Below, piece by piece: positions 53,026 through 63,877 of a stretch of 64,000 nucleotides of DNA. A program made the translations under genes and the position numbers. The notes beneath the pieces were generated by a model that did not search any database, had not been told where the DNA came from, and was given only the letters and a program-made list of their open reading frames with translations. This DNA is from Brachycybe producta (Eukaryota; Arthropoda; Diplopoda; Playtdesmida; Andrognathidae). The DNA is taken from assembly GCA_036925085.1 (NCBI GenBank), contig JAUPFP010000020.1, positions 2,306,001-2,370,000 of the forward strand. The letters run 5' to 3'. Within the stretch, counting starts at the first letter, position 1. Each line of letters starts with the position of its first letter.

Positions 53026-53231
53026 ACAAGCAATTAGAAATCGGGACAAACAGAAGTTGGCTCCGCCCTTTTTATGACGACCGGCAACTTCTAATTGGTT
53101 GGTTATGTAGTCTGACGTCACATGCTCCGCCCTTTTCAACGTCAAACCACACAACAAACCAATTAGAAGTTACCAATCGTCATAAAAAGGTTGGAGCCAA
53201 CTTCTGTTTGTCCCGATTTCTAATTGCCTGT
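53026..53231. mobile_element. Palindromic MITE family D, copy 4
   Basis: ACAAGCAATTAGAAATCGGG to CCCGATTTCTAATTGCCTGT; CTAAA occurs directly on each side. Confidence 0.84.
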
Positions 53232-53649
53232 CTAAACCGTATGAAAAGAGAGCCCGACAGAGAAAAACAAAAATTCGCTACGTCCACGTCAGTGTTAGCC
53301 TCCACCTCCAACCCATGACGTCGTTCAAGGTTACAATCGTCTCAGTTGGAATCGTCCCACCGGGAATACACACCATTTGGAGGAAAAGTTTTAAAAGTGC
53401 GTAAGCACAAAGGTCAGTTACGTTTAACCTTTAGACCAAAATTGGCTAAATTGTTTCCCGTTTAGCAATTAAATGTGTACTGGCTTTTGAGAAGTTTTTC
53501 TGGTGTTTTTTTTTAAGCGTAATTCATGTATGTCAAAATGAAATTAACTCGTTTTCAAGTGTTTTCTAAATAGGATTCCACTTTGTTAAGAGCTTGGATT
53601 ATGAGATTTTTTCTTCTTCTCACCCTTATCGGCGTACAACTTAGGAAAC

Positions 53650-54258
53650 TTAAAATTTGTTGATCAGGATAAACATTGGGGGATAAACTCTAAAACCCGA
53701 CACAGAATGCATATAGAATTTGATGAACACTATGTTAGTATGGATGAACACTATGTTAGTATGGATGAACACTATGTTAGTATGGATGAACACAAATTTT
53801 AAAGTGATGAACATGGTTTTAAGGGAGCGGGATGAACATGGTTTTAAGGGAGCGGGATGAACATGGTTTTAAGGGAGCGGGATGAACATGGTTTTAAGGG
53901 AGCGGGATGAACATGGTTTTAAGGGAGCGGGATGAACATGGTTTTAAGGGAGCGGGATGAACATGGTTTTAAGGGAGCGGGATGAACATGATTTTGAGGG
54001 GGCTGAACATGGTTACTATGGGAGATGAACCATGTTCATCCCCATAAAACCGTGTTCATTCTTCTTAAAATCATGTTCATCGTTTTGAAGTATGTTCATC
54101 CTTTTTATCCCTCTATGTTCATCCCTTTAAAATTTGTGTTTTGCATCCATATTATTACAATGGGTCATCCAATTCTATGTGCTTTCTGTGTCGAGTTTTA
54201 TAGAGTCACCCCCAATGCTCATCTGTTCCATCCGCTGTCCGTTCATCCTGACCCAAAT
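53650..54258. mobile_element. Family F foldback with expanded minisatellites
   Basis: The outer arms ACTCTAAAACCCGACACAG / CTGTGTCGAGTTTTATAGAG and CATATAGAATT / AATTCTATGTG pair. Inside are four 21-bp units (GATGAACACTATGTTAGTATG, given here as a unit) at 53720-53785 and about eight 25-bp units of the type GATGAACATGG/TTTTAAGGGAGCGG at 53800-54000. The outer part is related to family G. Confidence 0.75.
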
Positions 54259-54437
54259 TTGCTATTAAAGCAAACTTGCATTATTGGGTGGCTTTATAGG
54301 TATTTATTTTGTTTTTGGCCTCTGTAGTGGCTATCATATGTTCTATAGTAGGTCTCTTCGCCCACCTGCACGGTTTTGAGAGAATTTGTATTTCTCAAGC
54401 GAACGGCTTTTTTTTTTTAGGAAAAAACGTTAAAAAC

Positions 54438-54846
54438 TAGAGGTGGGACGAATCCGAAATTTTCTCAAATCCGAATCCTAAAAGGTTCTGTAATTTCTTG
54501 AATCCTTCATATAAGAATCCTATGTTATTCATTAAGAAGATACAAATAAATGAAATAATAATAAATATTAAATTTTTAATAATAATAAACAGTGTGTGGC
54601 TTCAATCAGGTTCGCCACATTGGTGATCCGCATACCACCGAAATTGCAACAATCGCCGGGGGGGTTTTTTTTTTGGTTAGTGAATGCTTCTATTGGACGG
54701 CAATGGAGTTAAAACTAATTTTACCAAAGTTTTTAACAGTTTTGTTTTAAAGTTAGGATTCGACAAACGAGAAAAGTGCGAAGATTCGAGTTTTGGAATC
54801 TTGACTCTTTTTCAAGATTCGCTGGATTCGAATGGCCCCATCCCTA
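54438..54846. mobile_element. hAT-like MITE family K, copy 3
   Basis: TAGAGGTGGGACGAATCCG to GAATGGCCCCATCCCTA, 409 bp, same orientation as copy 2. Confidence 0.74.
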
Positions 54847-55147
54847 GTTTTCTTGTTGTTGTGATTTTTAAGTCAGTATTTCGTTTTTTTTTTATTTTAT
54901 TCAGATTCGTCGATTCGATTTTTTGACAACGATGTTCATCCTCTTCACGAAAATGTCTAATTTCAATTGGTGTCTGCCGTAAACGTTGTCGTCGCAGTAT
55001 TGAGGGTGGCGTGACAAGTAGTATCACTGCCGGTTCATGTTCAGCATGCCCTCTTTGCCGAGGTAATTGAATTTGGAGAAGAAGAAAACAAAATTTACTC
55101 GACAGGCAGCCATTGTGGCATGTGGCTGCTTGCTTGAGTACGTACAT
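54847..55147. other. Non-repetitive, GC-richer segment with overlapping frames
   Basis: A - strand frame covers most of 54860-55150 and includes TPPSILRRQRLRQTPIEIRH; a second - strand frame starts at ATG in CACAATGGCTGCC. I recognise neither. It could be an old processed pseudogene or a lost exon, but no splice pair is convincing. Confidence 0.3.
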
Positions 55148-55372
55148 CAAGCATATCAAACTCAGAGGCTAACACGGGCCGAATAAAGAAGGCCTAAGTT
55201 TATGTGGGCCGCAAAAAAAAAAAAAAACTTCAATTTTTAAAGAAACATAGGTTTATTTCGAAAAGTACAGTACGAAATTGTTATTAAAACTTTTGTTAAG
55301 TACTGTTATATTGGCTGGACCGCAAAGATATTCGCTTTGGGCCGCATGCGGGCCGCGAGTTTGACATGCTTG
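55148..55372. mobile_element. hAT (Charlie-like) MITE, 225 bp
   Basis: CAAGCATATCAAACTCAGAG to GCGAGTTTGACATGCTTG, with GGGCCGCATGCGGGCCGCG beside the right end. The combination TTTGAC plus GGCCGC is typical of widespread hAT elements. Confidence 0.72.
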
Positions 55373-55584
55373 CTGTACATGTGGGTACAACTTTTAGTGT
55401 GTTTTGTATTCGGCATGTAGTGATGGGCAATTTCACGAAATTTATCTTGTTGAAATATTTCATGAAGTTTATGAAAAGTTGGGGAAATATATTGAAAAGT
55501 TGTACAATTAATTGAAATCCATGAAATAAAACAAAATATAATTGCATCAGTTTGCATTAACTTTATGTACTAATGGTATATATG

Positions 55585-55650
55585 ACTATTTCTCACGTAA
55601 TGTGACTAATGATTGGAGAATTATTAGTCACATTACGTGAGAAATAGTAA
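55585..55650. repeat. Perfect 29-bp stem hairpin
   Basis: ACTATTTCTCACGTAATGTG and its exact inverse CACATTACGTGAGAAATAGT surround a short loop. It sits inside a fragment related to the hAT-like element at 52.1 kb. Not expected to be functional. Confidence 0.7.
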
Positions 55651-55751
55651 ACAAAAATTACCGAAAATTAAACAAAAAACATGTTTTTGTGTTACTCGCT
55701 TTTATAAAAAAAAGGTCTAAAAAATAAGAAAAAACAAGATGTAATTTCATC

Positions 55752-55803
55752 TTGTCTTGTTGGTGTAGTGGTTAAGCCTCGTTTTCACGGCGATAGTTCT
55801 ATC
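55752..55803 (+). other. tRNA A-box remnant joined to a MITE end
   Basis: TTGGTGTAGTGGTTAAGCC matches a tRNA/SINE A box and is cut at TTAA by the GCCTCGTTTTCAC terminus of the MITE family at 31.4 kb. Confidence 0.4.
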
Positions 55804-56124
55804 TTGAGAGTAAAGCCGCTATTACACTAGCAACTTTTGATGCAAGAAAACTTGCAATGTGACATGGAACTTCAATGTTTATAGTGTGATATGACATGCA
55901 ACTTGAAAAAACTTTCCTTTTAACTTGTGTCAAACTCAGTCTCACCGAGTTGAACAGCTTCAACTTCTGACAGACTTTTCATGTAACTTTCTGACAAACA
56001 ACCTATTAGGCCCCTTTGCCGGAAATGACATATGTAACATTGAACGAATTCTTGGTTTCATGACTTCCGGTTTATGAACTTCCTGTAAGTTGATCACAAT
56101 AGGGACACAAACCAAGGGGGCAGA

Positions 56125-56310
56125 CATTGAAGAAAATCATGTTCGATTTTCTCTTAAGATTCACAGCAGAATCGTGTGGTTGGAAAGTCATTTTACTTTT
56201 TAGATGCATTTTACTGGATATCCAGAATAGAATTGTAATTTATAAATTCAGTAAAATGCGGATTAAAAGTAAAATGGCATCCAATACCGTATGAGATTCA
56301 CCCGAATGTC
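56125..56310. repeat. Family J repeat, third copy
   Basis: ATTTTACTGGATATCC, then ATTCAGTAAAATGCGG as inverted pair, flanked by GATTCACAG and GAGATTCACCC. It sits inside a repeat whose two ends (55804 and 56450) carry GCAACTT / AAGTTGC motifs. Confidence 0.55.
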
Positions 56311-56505
56311 GTGCCCTTGACATAAACGAAGTTTTGAAAACTTGATTGGGAACTAGGTTGCATAGTGTGATATAGAAGTTTATTACAAAGTTCTAGTTGC
56401 AAGTCACATCACAGGTTGCATAGCTTGTTGGTAAGTGTAGGTTTTTGTAAGTGTGGTTCTATGGTTAAATAAAACCATACTTGATACAGGTTTTATACGT
56501 TTTAT

Positions 56506-57401
56506 CAGGGTGGCTGAATTTTTTAAAAAAAATCAAATGAATCGATTTTTTTTTAATTTAAATCAGATTTTTTCGATTTAAATCAGATTTTTTTGATTTT
56601 TTTTTTCATTTATATGAAATAATAAATTTTTTTTATGACGATGTTTGCATAAATGAGTAATAATAATATTGTTAATTGTCAAGTTGTTAGTAAAATAATT
56701 GCAAAACAAGAAGAAAAAAATGTTAATAAACATTCAAATTTGAAAATAGTAAGTTTCAAGCACTTTTAATTTAACATTCTAAATGTAAACACGAACTTTG
56801 CAGCCTTTTCAGTTCCCAAAGCAAATCAGTACCTCAGAGGTAAACCGTGTTAAGTCACTTTAAAAAAACTATTTTACATCTTCATAAGATGTAAAATTTG
56901 TGTTTTTTAAACAGCGTGTCAAGTTCCACTAGCAATAAACAGTGTTAAGTCCACCGTTTTACACATTGGCTGCTAGATGGTGGTATACCATGTTAAGTCC
57001 TATTCCTTCAATGAAGAGAAAAACTTTCAAATGACTCCACTGTAAAATTTAGGTTTGGTGACTTAAAACGGTTTACCTCTGAGGTTCTTAAATAGATTAC
57101 TATTATTATTTCTATCTACAGTATTTGTCTCTTGATTTCCACCAGTCAATTGGGGGATACTTCCTCAAGTATATCTTCCGAAAAAATAATGCATTAATGA
57201 AAGGACTACCACCGGACTTTATTTTATAAACATAGAGAAACTGTTTTATTTTTATTGTATAATTTAAATGTTTAAATAAATGTGAATATTTAAAAAAAAG
57301 AAACATTTGATTTTTTTAAAAAAAAAACATTTGATTTTTTAAAAAAAAAATCATTTGATTTTTTAAAAAAAAAATCATTTGATTTAAAACACTGCCACTC
57401 T
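56506..57401. mobile_element. hAT-like element, 896 bp, TSD CGTTTTRT
   Basis: CAGGGTGGCTGAATTTTTT at the left and GCCACTCTG at the right; flanks CGTTTTAT and CGTTTTGT (7 of 8). Both sub-ends hold ATTTGATTTTTT tracts. A second foldback (CCTCAGAGGTAAACCGTG to ACGGTTTACCTCTGAGG, 56831-57086) is nested inside. Confidence 0.75.
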
Positions 57402-57842
57402 GCGTTTTGTACAGTATACTACGTCAAGTATTATACGCCAATGTATAAAACATTACTTTTGTGCCATTTACCCATATCTGCTAGGTGGTTCCTGTGTGAA
57501 TAATAAAGCGTGCTGCTTGTAGGTTTACATGAGAGAAATCATACAAACAAAAAAATGTGTAAAAGTCTATTTGAAGCAATCTACCAACCTAACCTGCCAT
57601 TGTTGACGCATGAGAAATATTCGTAATCTATTGTTTGGCCTACTATATTTCTGAAAGTTTTCTTGTTCTGTTTGTAATGTCCGAAGCATCGAAATATCAC
57701 AAACGGCACAATGTAGTGCAATGAAACTTTTACAGGATATTCTGGTGCCGATTTCTCGGTCAACGAAACTTATTTCAAGTCGCTGTGTCGTTCCCATCAC
57801 GAATTATGAGCATTTTGATTATTTATTGTAGAAAATGTTTTG

Positions 57843-57872
57843 GCCTGGCGAAGCCGGGCAGTAAAAAGCTAG
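57843..57872 (+). mobile_element. Helitron 3' terminus
   Basis: GCCTGGCGAAGCCGGGC hairpin, then AGTAAAAAGCTAG followed by T. It lies 61 bp upstream of the first TAO kinase exon seen. The 5' end of the element is not identified. Confidence 0.65.
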
Positions 57873-57932
57873 TATGTTATAAGCGTGAGAAACTCATTCA
57901 AGTGATTCTGTTTGTTTCTGTTTTAATGTTAG

Positions 57933-58047
57933 ACTGGGCAATTTAAAGGATCCCGATACCGCTGAACTTTTTGACAGAGATGATCCTGAGAAGATCTTCG
58001 TTGATCTTAGAGAGATTGGCCATGGAAGTTTTGGAGCTGTTTATTAC
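57933..58047 (+). CDS. Tao: TAO kinase exon with glycine loop
   Basis: The acceptor is TTTTAATGTTAG. It reads [20 protein letters not shown], then [18 protein letters not shown]; the donor is TAC|GTAGGT. It needs two bases from a preceding exon to complete its first codon. Confidence 0.95.
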
Positions 58048-61000
58048 GTAGGTCTTTCCGCTGATCTTCATAGTATTTTGCAAGTTTGCTTTCAAATGTT
58101 GCGCTTTCTTATGATATAGTGATGTATTGTGTTTTTAGGCGAGAAATGTCCTCACAAAGGAGATTGTTGCCATCAAAAAGATGTCATATACGGGGAAGCA
58201 GTCAACAGAGGTAAGTGAATCAGCTTCACTAGACTGGTTATCTATTTGGTGCTTTTCACATTGCAGGATTTGTAAATGCTGGTAGCAATGTCTGAACTTT
58301 ATAAATAATAATCATAAAAAAATAACATGTTGAATGTATGTACTTAAATCAGGCCTTCTAGATGCCGATGCTCCAAAAATTCACTTTTATAAACTGCTTG
58401 AGTAGTGCGTTTTATTTTAAGATAAATATTTCGAAAACTGTAACAGTTTTCTAATTACAATTACAACCACAATCAGTACTCTGCTAGCAGCCAAATAGGC
58501 CTATGGCAGAGGGACATAAAAGTCCACATGCAGCATTAAGCATTGTCAAGTACATATACATGTACATATATAAAAACAAAATGAATATACAAATGTAAAT
58601 CCCACCAAACAAAATTATCCCCATTCACCACTGCCTCAGGAAGAGAGTTCTATTGTCTTATAACTCTAGGAAAAAAGACCAATAATATGAATCTGTCCTA
58701 GCGAAAATCTTCCTAATTTTCTTAAGTGGTCAGCCCTGCCCATGTATAGTGCTTTATGAATATCACTGGACTGCGGTTTAGGACAATCACCACGTGTAAT
58801 TTTTCCAAACAATTTCAAACTTAACTCAGCCCTGTGATTTGCCAAACTATGCCACACAGATCTCAGTGACACTATGTAAATTTGTGCCGGAGACAAACAA
58901 ACGTAACTGCCTTATGCTGAACCATTTCAACTGAATGAGTGTGTGTAACATAGTGAGGATTACATACACTGCAGCAGTACTCAAGATGAGGCCGAACCAG
59001 TGCTTGATAGGCAATAGTTTTTACTTGTGCTGGGCAGGTGCCCAATGTCCTTTGAGTAAAATGAAGCATTTGTAGGCTTTCCCAGTGACACCATCAATGT
59101 GTTTTTTCTAAGAAAGGTCATCTGTCATTGTAACCCCCAAGTACTTAAAACACTTGACACTCAGAAGAATAGTGTCATTCATACTATAATTGAACACAAT
59201 TGGATTTCTACCCCGAGTTAGCCTCATAACACTACACTTCCCCTCATTCAACTGAAGTTGCCATGTATTACACCATCCCTCAATTGCCTTCAAGTCTAGA
59301 GCTAATGTTTCACAGTCTTGGATACCATCAACCTCTTTGGAAATAGTCAACAGTTGCGGCCAACTGTGCTGCTGTGGTCATTAATAAATATCAAGAACAA
59401 AAGAGGACCCAGCACACTACCCTGGAGTACACCAGATTTAACAGCCAACCTCTCTGAGTGAGAACCGTTTAAAACTACCGTTTGTTTCCTATCACTTAAA
59501 AAAGAAGTTACCCATTTGGTTACCTGTCCCCCCAACCCATATGCTGCAACTTTTGCCAGAAGTTTTTAATGTGAAACAGTGTCAAATGCCTTACAAAAGT
59601 CGAGAAACACCATGTCAACCTGTTTACCATTATCTAAACTTTTCTGGAGGTCATCCACTACCAGGATAAGTTGAGTCTCACTAAAGGTAGAATTTCCTAT
59701 GAGCGTCCATGGCCCCACTCCGAACTTGATTCATTAGTTCTATATCTGAGCAGTTCCTTTGACGTGAACACAACCGGCATCTCTTAATGTATGACTGCGA
59801 CTATACTGCTCCTAGAGTTGGAGCGATTCAATTACAGCACACTGCATTTTATTTCTGTTTAAACTTACGTCACAAGTTTCCCACCGTTCGAAGGCTTGCG
59901 CACAGATAGTTGACATAAGCCTACCTCCTTGTAAAGCCACAAAAGTTAGCCTATGACCCCAGAAAAATGCATTGGCAAATGACCGGTAAAACGATTCCAT
60001 GGGCTGTAGTTAGGTTTGTTTGATGCAAGAAACATAAAACAAAAGTCTGACATTATTTGGAAAATTATTATACTATTTTCTTCTGCATAAAGACTGAAAT
60101 GAATGTTTTTCTTGTCAAATTTTATTTAAAAAACACGGCATCTTGCATCGCTCGAAAAAAGCCATAAGAATGTTTTCTTGGCAGCGTTCGGCTATTACGC
60201 CGTACAATTGTAGAGTTGAGGGAAGTGAGGTTATGTAGGGTGTTCAGTTTTGCACTTTTATTTTTTATAACTTGCGCACATCGATTCTATTGAAATTCAC
60301 GAATACATCATGTTTGGTTTTTACTTGGAATGTATTTCAGTTGCTAAATAATGGATTTGATGTTATTTTTAGAAGATGTATCTTGTGAGACTTGAAATTC
60401 TTGAATCTTATAAATATTTTCGTGTTTTGCAGAAATGGCAGGACATTCTTAAGGAAATCCGATTTCTACGTCAGTTAAAGCATAGAAACACGATTGATTA
60501 CAAAGGATGCTACATAAAGGAACACACAGCATGGGTAAGTGTATTGCAATGCAACTTCCAACTTTTATGTTTCGTAATGTAAAACCACTGTTAACCAATA
60601 AATTTTCGTCATAGTCACTAGAATATGCTCATATCACGACACTAGTAACTTTTTATGCAATGAAAGTGCGATGCAATTTGCAATGAGACTTGTGATTGCA
60701 ACTTTTTAATGAACATCCACAACACAAGAAACAAATTAAGTTGTTTTTCATATTGTGAGTTGTTTACTGTAAATCAGGGTCGACCGCTACAAACGGCAAA
60801 TTGGTTGTATCTGTGCCGGTAGTTAAGGTTTTTAATGTACCATAAGCGGGTGGTGACTTGGTGACATACGGTCGTTTTTTATTTTGAATATCGCACCATG
60901 ATCATTGATAACGGTAGGCAAATAATAGTTGCAACTAATGGTTGGGTATATGGTGCCACCTATTGGCTTGCATCGGTTTTTTTGACTCGATTGTAGGTGG

Positions 61001-63611
61001 CACCAAGCCTCTTTTTGTGGATCACTACGTGGGCATTGTTGATAATATTTTCGGAAACTTTGTTCAGTGAAGTTTGATGCAGTTGCAAACGGGCTAAGGA
61101 AGGTAAGTATTGTTGACGATAATCATGTTATCTTTTTTTACTAAGGTGAGCGGGTATCCGGTACTAAGGTATCCGGGTGAGTACCTTGAGGAAGCCATAA
61201 ATTTGGTTATGAAAAGTTATCTCGTTGATGCTTCAAAGAGATTAGTTTCAAAGTAGGAAAGTAGGTGATCCTGTAGAAAATTTCGAGGGGGAACTCTACC
61301 CTAGAAGAGTTCCAGAGAAGATGGGTACATGGTTAGCGCAATGGAAAGGGACAGAAAGGGTTGGAAATGTTCCGTCAACCCCAGATGAAATCTTGTATTC
61401 GAGGCAATAAGTACTTATGCTGGTCGATCTGCCCAAACAGATAAACAGAGGTTGAAAATTCTCACTTAAATTTCTACTCTTTTTTTATGATAACATGTGA
61501 TTTAATTAGTTGCTAATTTTAAAACAAAAATGTGTAATTAAAGTCTAAATAAAGGTTGTGTTAGGTTACTTGGTGACATCTCCTTCCCGTGTGTTTACTA
61601 TCAATATAACACCTGTCACAAAGTTACCCTGCATTGAGGGGTGAGTTTGTGACAAATGTTAATCTAAATAAGTCCGCAGTTGTTACAGTTACGAATATGT
61701 AGAAAAAGGACGGGGAAACCAAAATTAATAGTTAGTTTGGAGTTCAATTTAAAAGTCTCAAACTGTCGCAAGGTCACCTCTGCTTACTGTAGGCCTATTG
61801 GTGTTGGTATTTCTTAATGCCGATTATGGCGGTAAATTTAGTTGTGCAGCAACTAACTTATTCATCTTTAAATAGTTTTGAAAACCAGGGTTGGAAAAAA
61901 ACATGTTTTTTTAAGAAAAAATGTTTTTTATTAAAATAATGCTTTTCGTGTTAAATTCGTACGTTTAATTTTTCGAATTGAAATTGGGATACTAGTTGGT
62001 GACTTGTCGTGTACAGTGTGTGGTGAATTTATTAGAAGAGCAAATGAAATTAGTGACATAGCTAGGAACGTTCCTAGGGTTTCTGGTCTTATACAGTAAC
62101 ACTAATACTATTATAGGGTGCCTAATTATGCCAAGTTAACAACAGTCAGTGGGATTTGGGACAATGTTATATTTATAATCATACTATAAGTATAAGCCCT
62201 TATTTTTATCACAGCCCCACATTTCGGCACCCAGGACAAATGCCACATCTGCCCCCCTCGCTACGCCAGTGAATGAATTTCTGTTCGTCCCTCCCGATTT
62301 CTAATTGCCTGTGTTATATCCTCCTATAGATAGTATCTATAGGAGGCTATGCCTGTGTAGTTCTTTATCGGCCATACTTTTTATACATATATAAAAATAC
62401 ACCCTACATAGCTACAAAATGAACTTGTCCAAAACTTCACTTATACTATTCATGTTCATCTACCATAGTCCCGCTAGAGGCGCCACTTCGAAAACGACGT
62501 CACGATGATGCAAAACTGTCCAACACAAAATTTCGGGAGTTGCCAGTCCAGTAAAGTAATAGTGTAAGGTTTCACAGTGTAATCTGATCACTTTCTCTAG
62601 CTATTCAAAAGTGACCAGCATTTTGGTTGTGGGTGTGGATGGCATTTTTATTCTATAAATCTAATCTAATTTCAGTCTGTACAGAGAAATCACCATGATT
62701 GTATGATTTTAGTTCATGAATATTTAACTGGCACATTTCTTTAAAAATTGATTGATTTAAAACAATGTTTTTTTTAAAAAAAAAACATGCTGTTTAAAAC
62801 ATGTTTTAAACAAAATGTTTTAAAACAGCCAACCCTGTTTGAAACTAAAAACACTGTGTTGCACAGTTTATATAAACGGGGCTTAAAGCTTTGTGGCATA
62901 TATTTGCTTCGTCACATGTGCTGTTTTTCATAATATTAGATTGTATAGACAACGTCAGGATTGTGAGTATATATATATTATGTTTTGGAACAGAATTTTC
63001 GTCTGCATCGAACAGCACAACTACCCACGTGGTGTATTATTTAAGTGTTCCAGGAAGTCCATTTATGAAACGATGATACTTTTTTGTGTCTGTTTTTAAT
63101 TGGACGAGTTATCGATGGTGTATTGTGTCCTGCTGCAATTGCAGTGTGCTGGCAACACACAATGATAATGTGTCCACTGTCTACGGCATAAATGTGAATC
63201 GAAATTCAGCAAATTGGGACCAATGACGAAGGTGTACAGTGTGTTATGTGTTAGTTGGATATTGCTTAAAGATGTTATCGTGTAAAGCTTTAGGCTTTGT
63301 AAATATTAATGAATTTTTTGTCTCATTTCTTTAAGCTCGTGATGGAATATTGTTTGGGCTCTGCCTCGGATATCATAGAAGGTGAAAAATTTATTTTTTA
63401 TCACATTTTTGTGGTAAGTTAATTATAGTGAGCCATGTTTGTCGTATTTGTGATTGTGCAGTGCACAAGAAACCGCTGAGAGAAGAAGAGATTGCTGCCA
63501 TTTGCCAAGATGTCTGCCAAGGTTTAGAATATCTTCATTCCATGGGCAAAATTCATCGGGATGTAAAAGCAGGAAACATACTCTTGACTGAAAATGGAAC
63601 GGTCAAGTTGG
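57933..63611 (+). CDS. Tao: TAO-type Ste20 serine/threonine kinase (5' and 3' partial, five exons)
   Basis: Exons 57933-58047, 58139-58210, 60433-60534, 63336-63381 and 63462-63611 join in frame to 161 codons of the N-terminal catalytic domain of a thousand-and-one-amino-acid (TAO) kinase, an upstream MAP3K of p38/JNK and Hippo signalling and a microtubule regulator (family knowledge). Visible: the pre-kinase [20 protein letters not shown], glycine loop [15 protein letters not shown] lysine, helix C in [15 protein letters not shown], gatekeeper Met in [14 protein letters not shown], and catalytic loop [11 protein letters not shown]. The last exon stops just before DFG, which lies beyond the window. 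The initiator Met exon is not identified with confidence. All four introns are GT-AG. High confidence. Confidence 0.96.
58139..58210 (+). CDS. Tao: TAO kinase exon with catalytic lysine
   Basis: 24 codons: [20 protein letters not shown], then QSTE; acceptor GTTTTTAG, donor GAG|GTAAGT. The intron before it is only 91 bp. Confidence 0.95.
58445..59770 (-). mobile_element. LINE relic, CR1/L2/Jockey type, - strand, in TAO kinase intron
   Basis: On the - strand, in order: [14 protein letters not shown] near 59610, [16 protein letters not shown], then [20 protein letters not shown] (59530-59385), [10 protein letters not shown] and [13 protein letters not shown] (59250-59110), then [20 protein letters not shown] (59010-58945). 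The catalytic YADD segment is broken. It ends in a tail with GATTGTGGTTGTAATTGTAA. Multiple stops; dead. The upstream - strand frame at 59812-60000 may or may not belong to it. Confidence 0.85.
60433..60534 (+). CDS. Tao: TAO kinase exon with helix C
   Basis: 34 codons: [20 protein letters not shown], then [14 protein letters not shown]; acceptor GTTTTGCAG, donor TGG|GTAAGT. Confidence 0.96.
60535..61885. other. TAO kinase intron, mostly unassigned
   Basis: Positions 60640-60740 hold GCAACTT/AAGTTGC motifs related to the repeat at 55.8-56.45 kb. The remainder, including GTATCCGG-type repeats near 61150-61180, is not recognised. Confidence 0.4.
61886..62837. mobile_element. 0.95-kb composite hAT-like element, copy 2 (complete)
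   Basis: CAGGGTTGGAAAAAAACATG to GCCAACCCTG, hAT-type ends. The flanks TTGAAAAC and TTTGAAAC fit a duplication with one slipped base. It is nearly identical to 19510-20432 and includes parts of families D and I and the CCTCCTATAGATAGTATC palindrome (62317-62346). Confidence 0.82.
63336..63381 (+). CDS. Tao: TAO kinase exon with gatekeeper ([15 protein letters not shown])
   Basis: 46 nt, the smallest exon here; acceptor TTTCTTTAAG, donor AAG|GTGAAA. It carries the signature [15 protein letters not shown] of TAO kinases. Confidence 0.94.
63462..63611 (+). CDS. Tao: TAO kinase exon with catalytic loop HRDVKAGN
   Basis: Starts after GATTGTGCAG. It reads [20 protein letters not shown], then [20 protein letters not shown] and [10 protein letters not shown]; the donor is TTGG|GTATGT. 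The next exon should begin with the codon remainder followed by DFG. Confidence 0.96.
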
Positions 63612-63877
63612 GTATGTAAATATGTTTATGGTTTAAGGCTGTTAAATAAACATATCGTTATTCTTCTTCCATACAGTGTTTTTTTAAATAGCACAGAATT
63701 CAATTTTTACAGGGTGGCCGTAATTTATTGTTCCTATAACAAACTTCTATAAAAAAAATAACAAAGACGGCAATTGGAATGACAAACTTAAAAAAGTTTA
63801 TACCATCGTTTTATACAGGCGGTTGGAGATAGCATGAATGATTTTTTATCAAACCGATTATAAATTCCAGCCCCTCA

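Noticed and set aside
54860..55159. Protein-coding gene on the - strand
   Set aside because: Two overlapping frames, neither recognised, running into a K-family MITE; no convincing splice sites.
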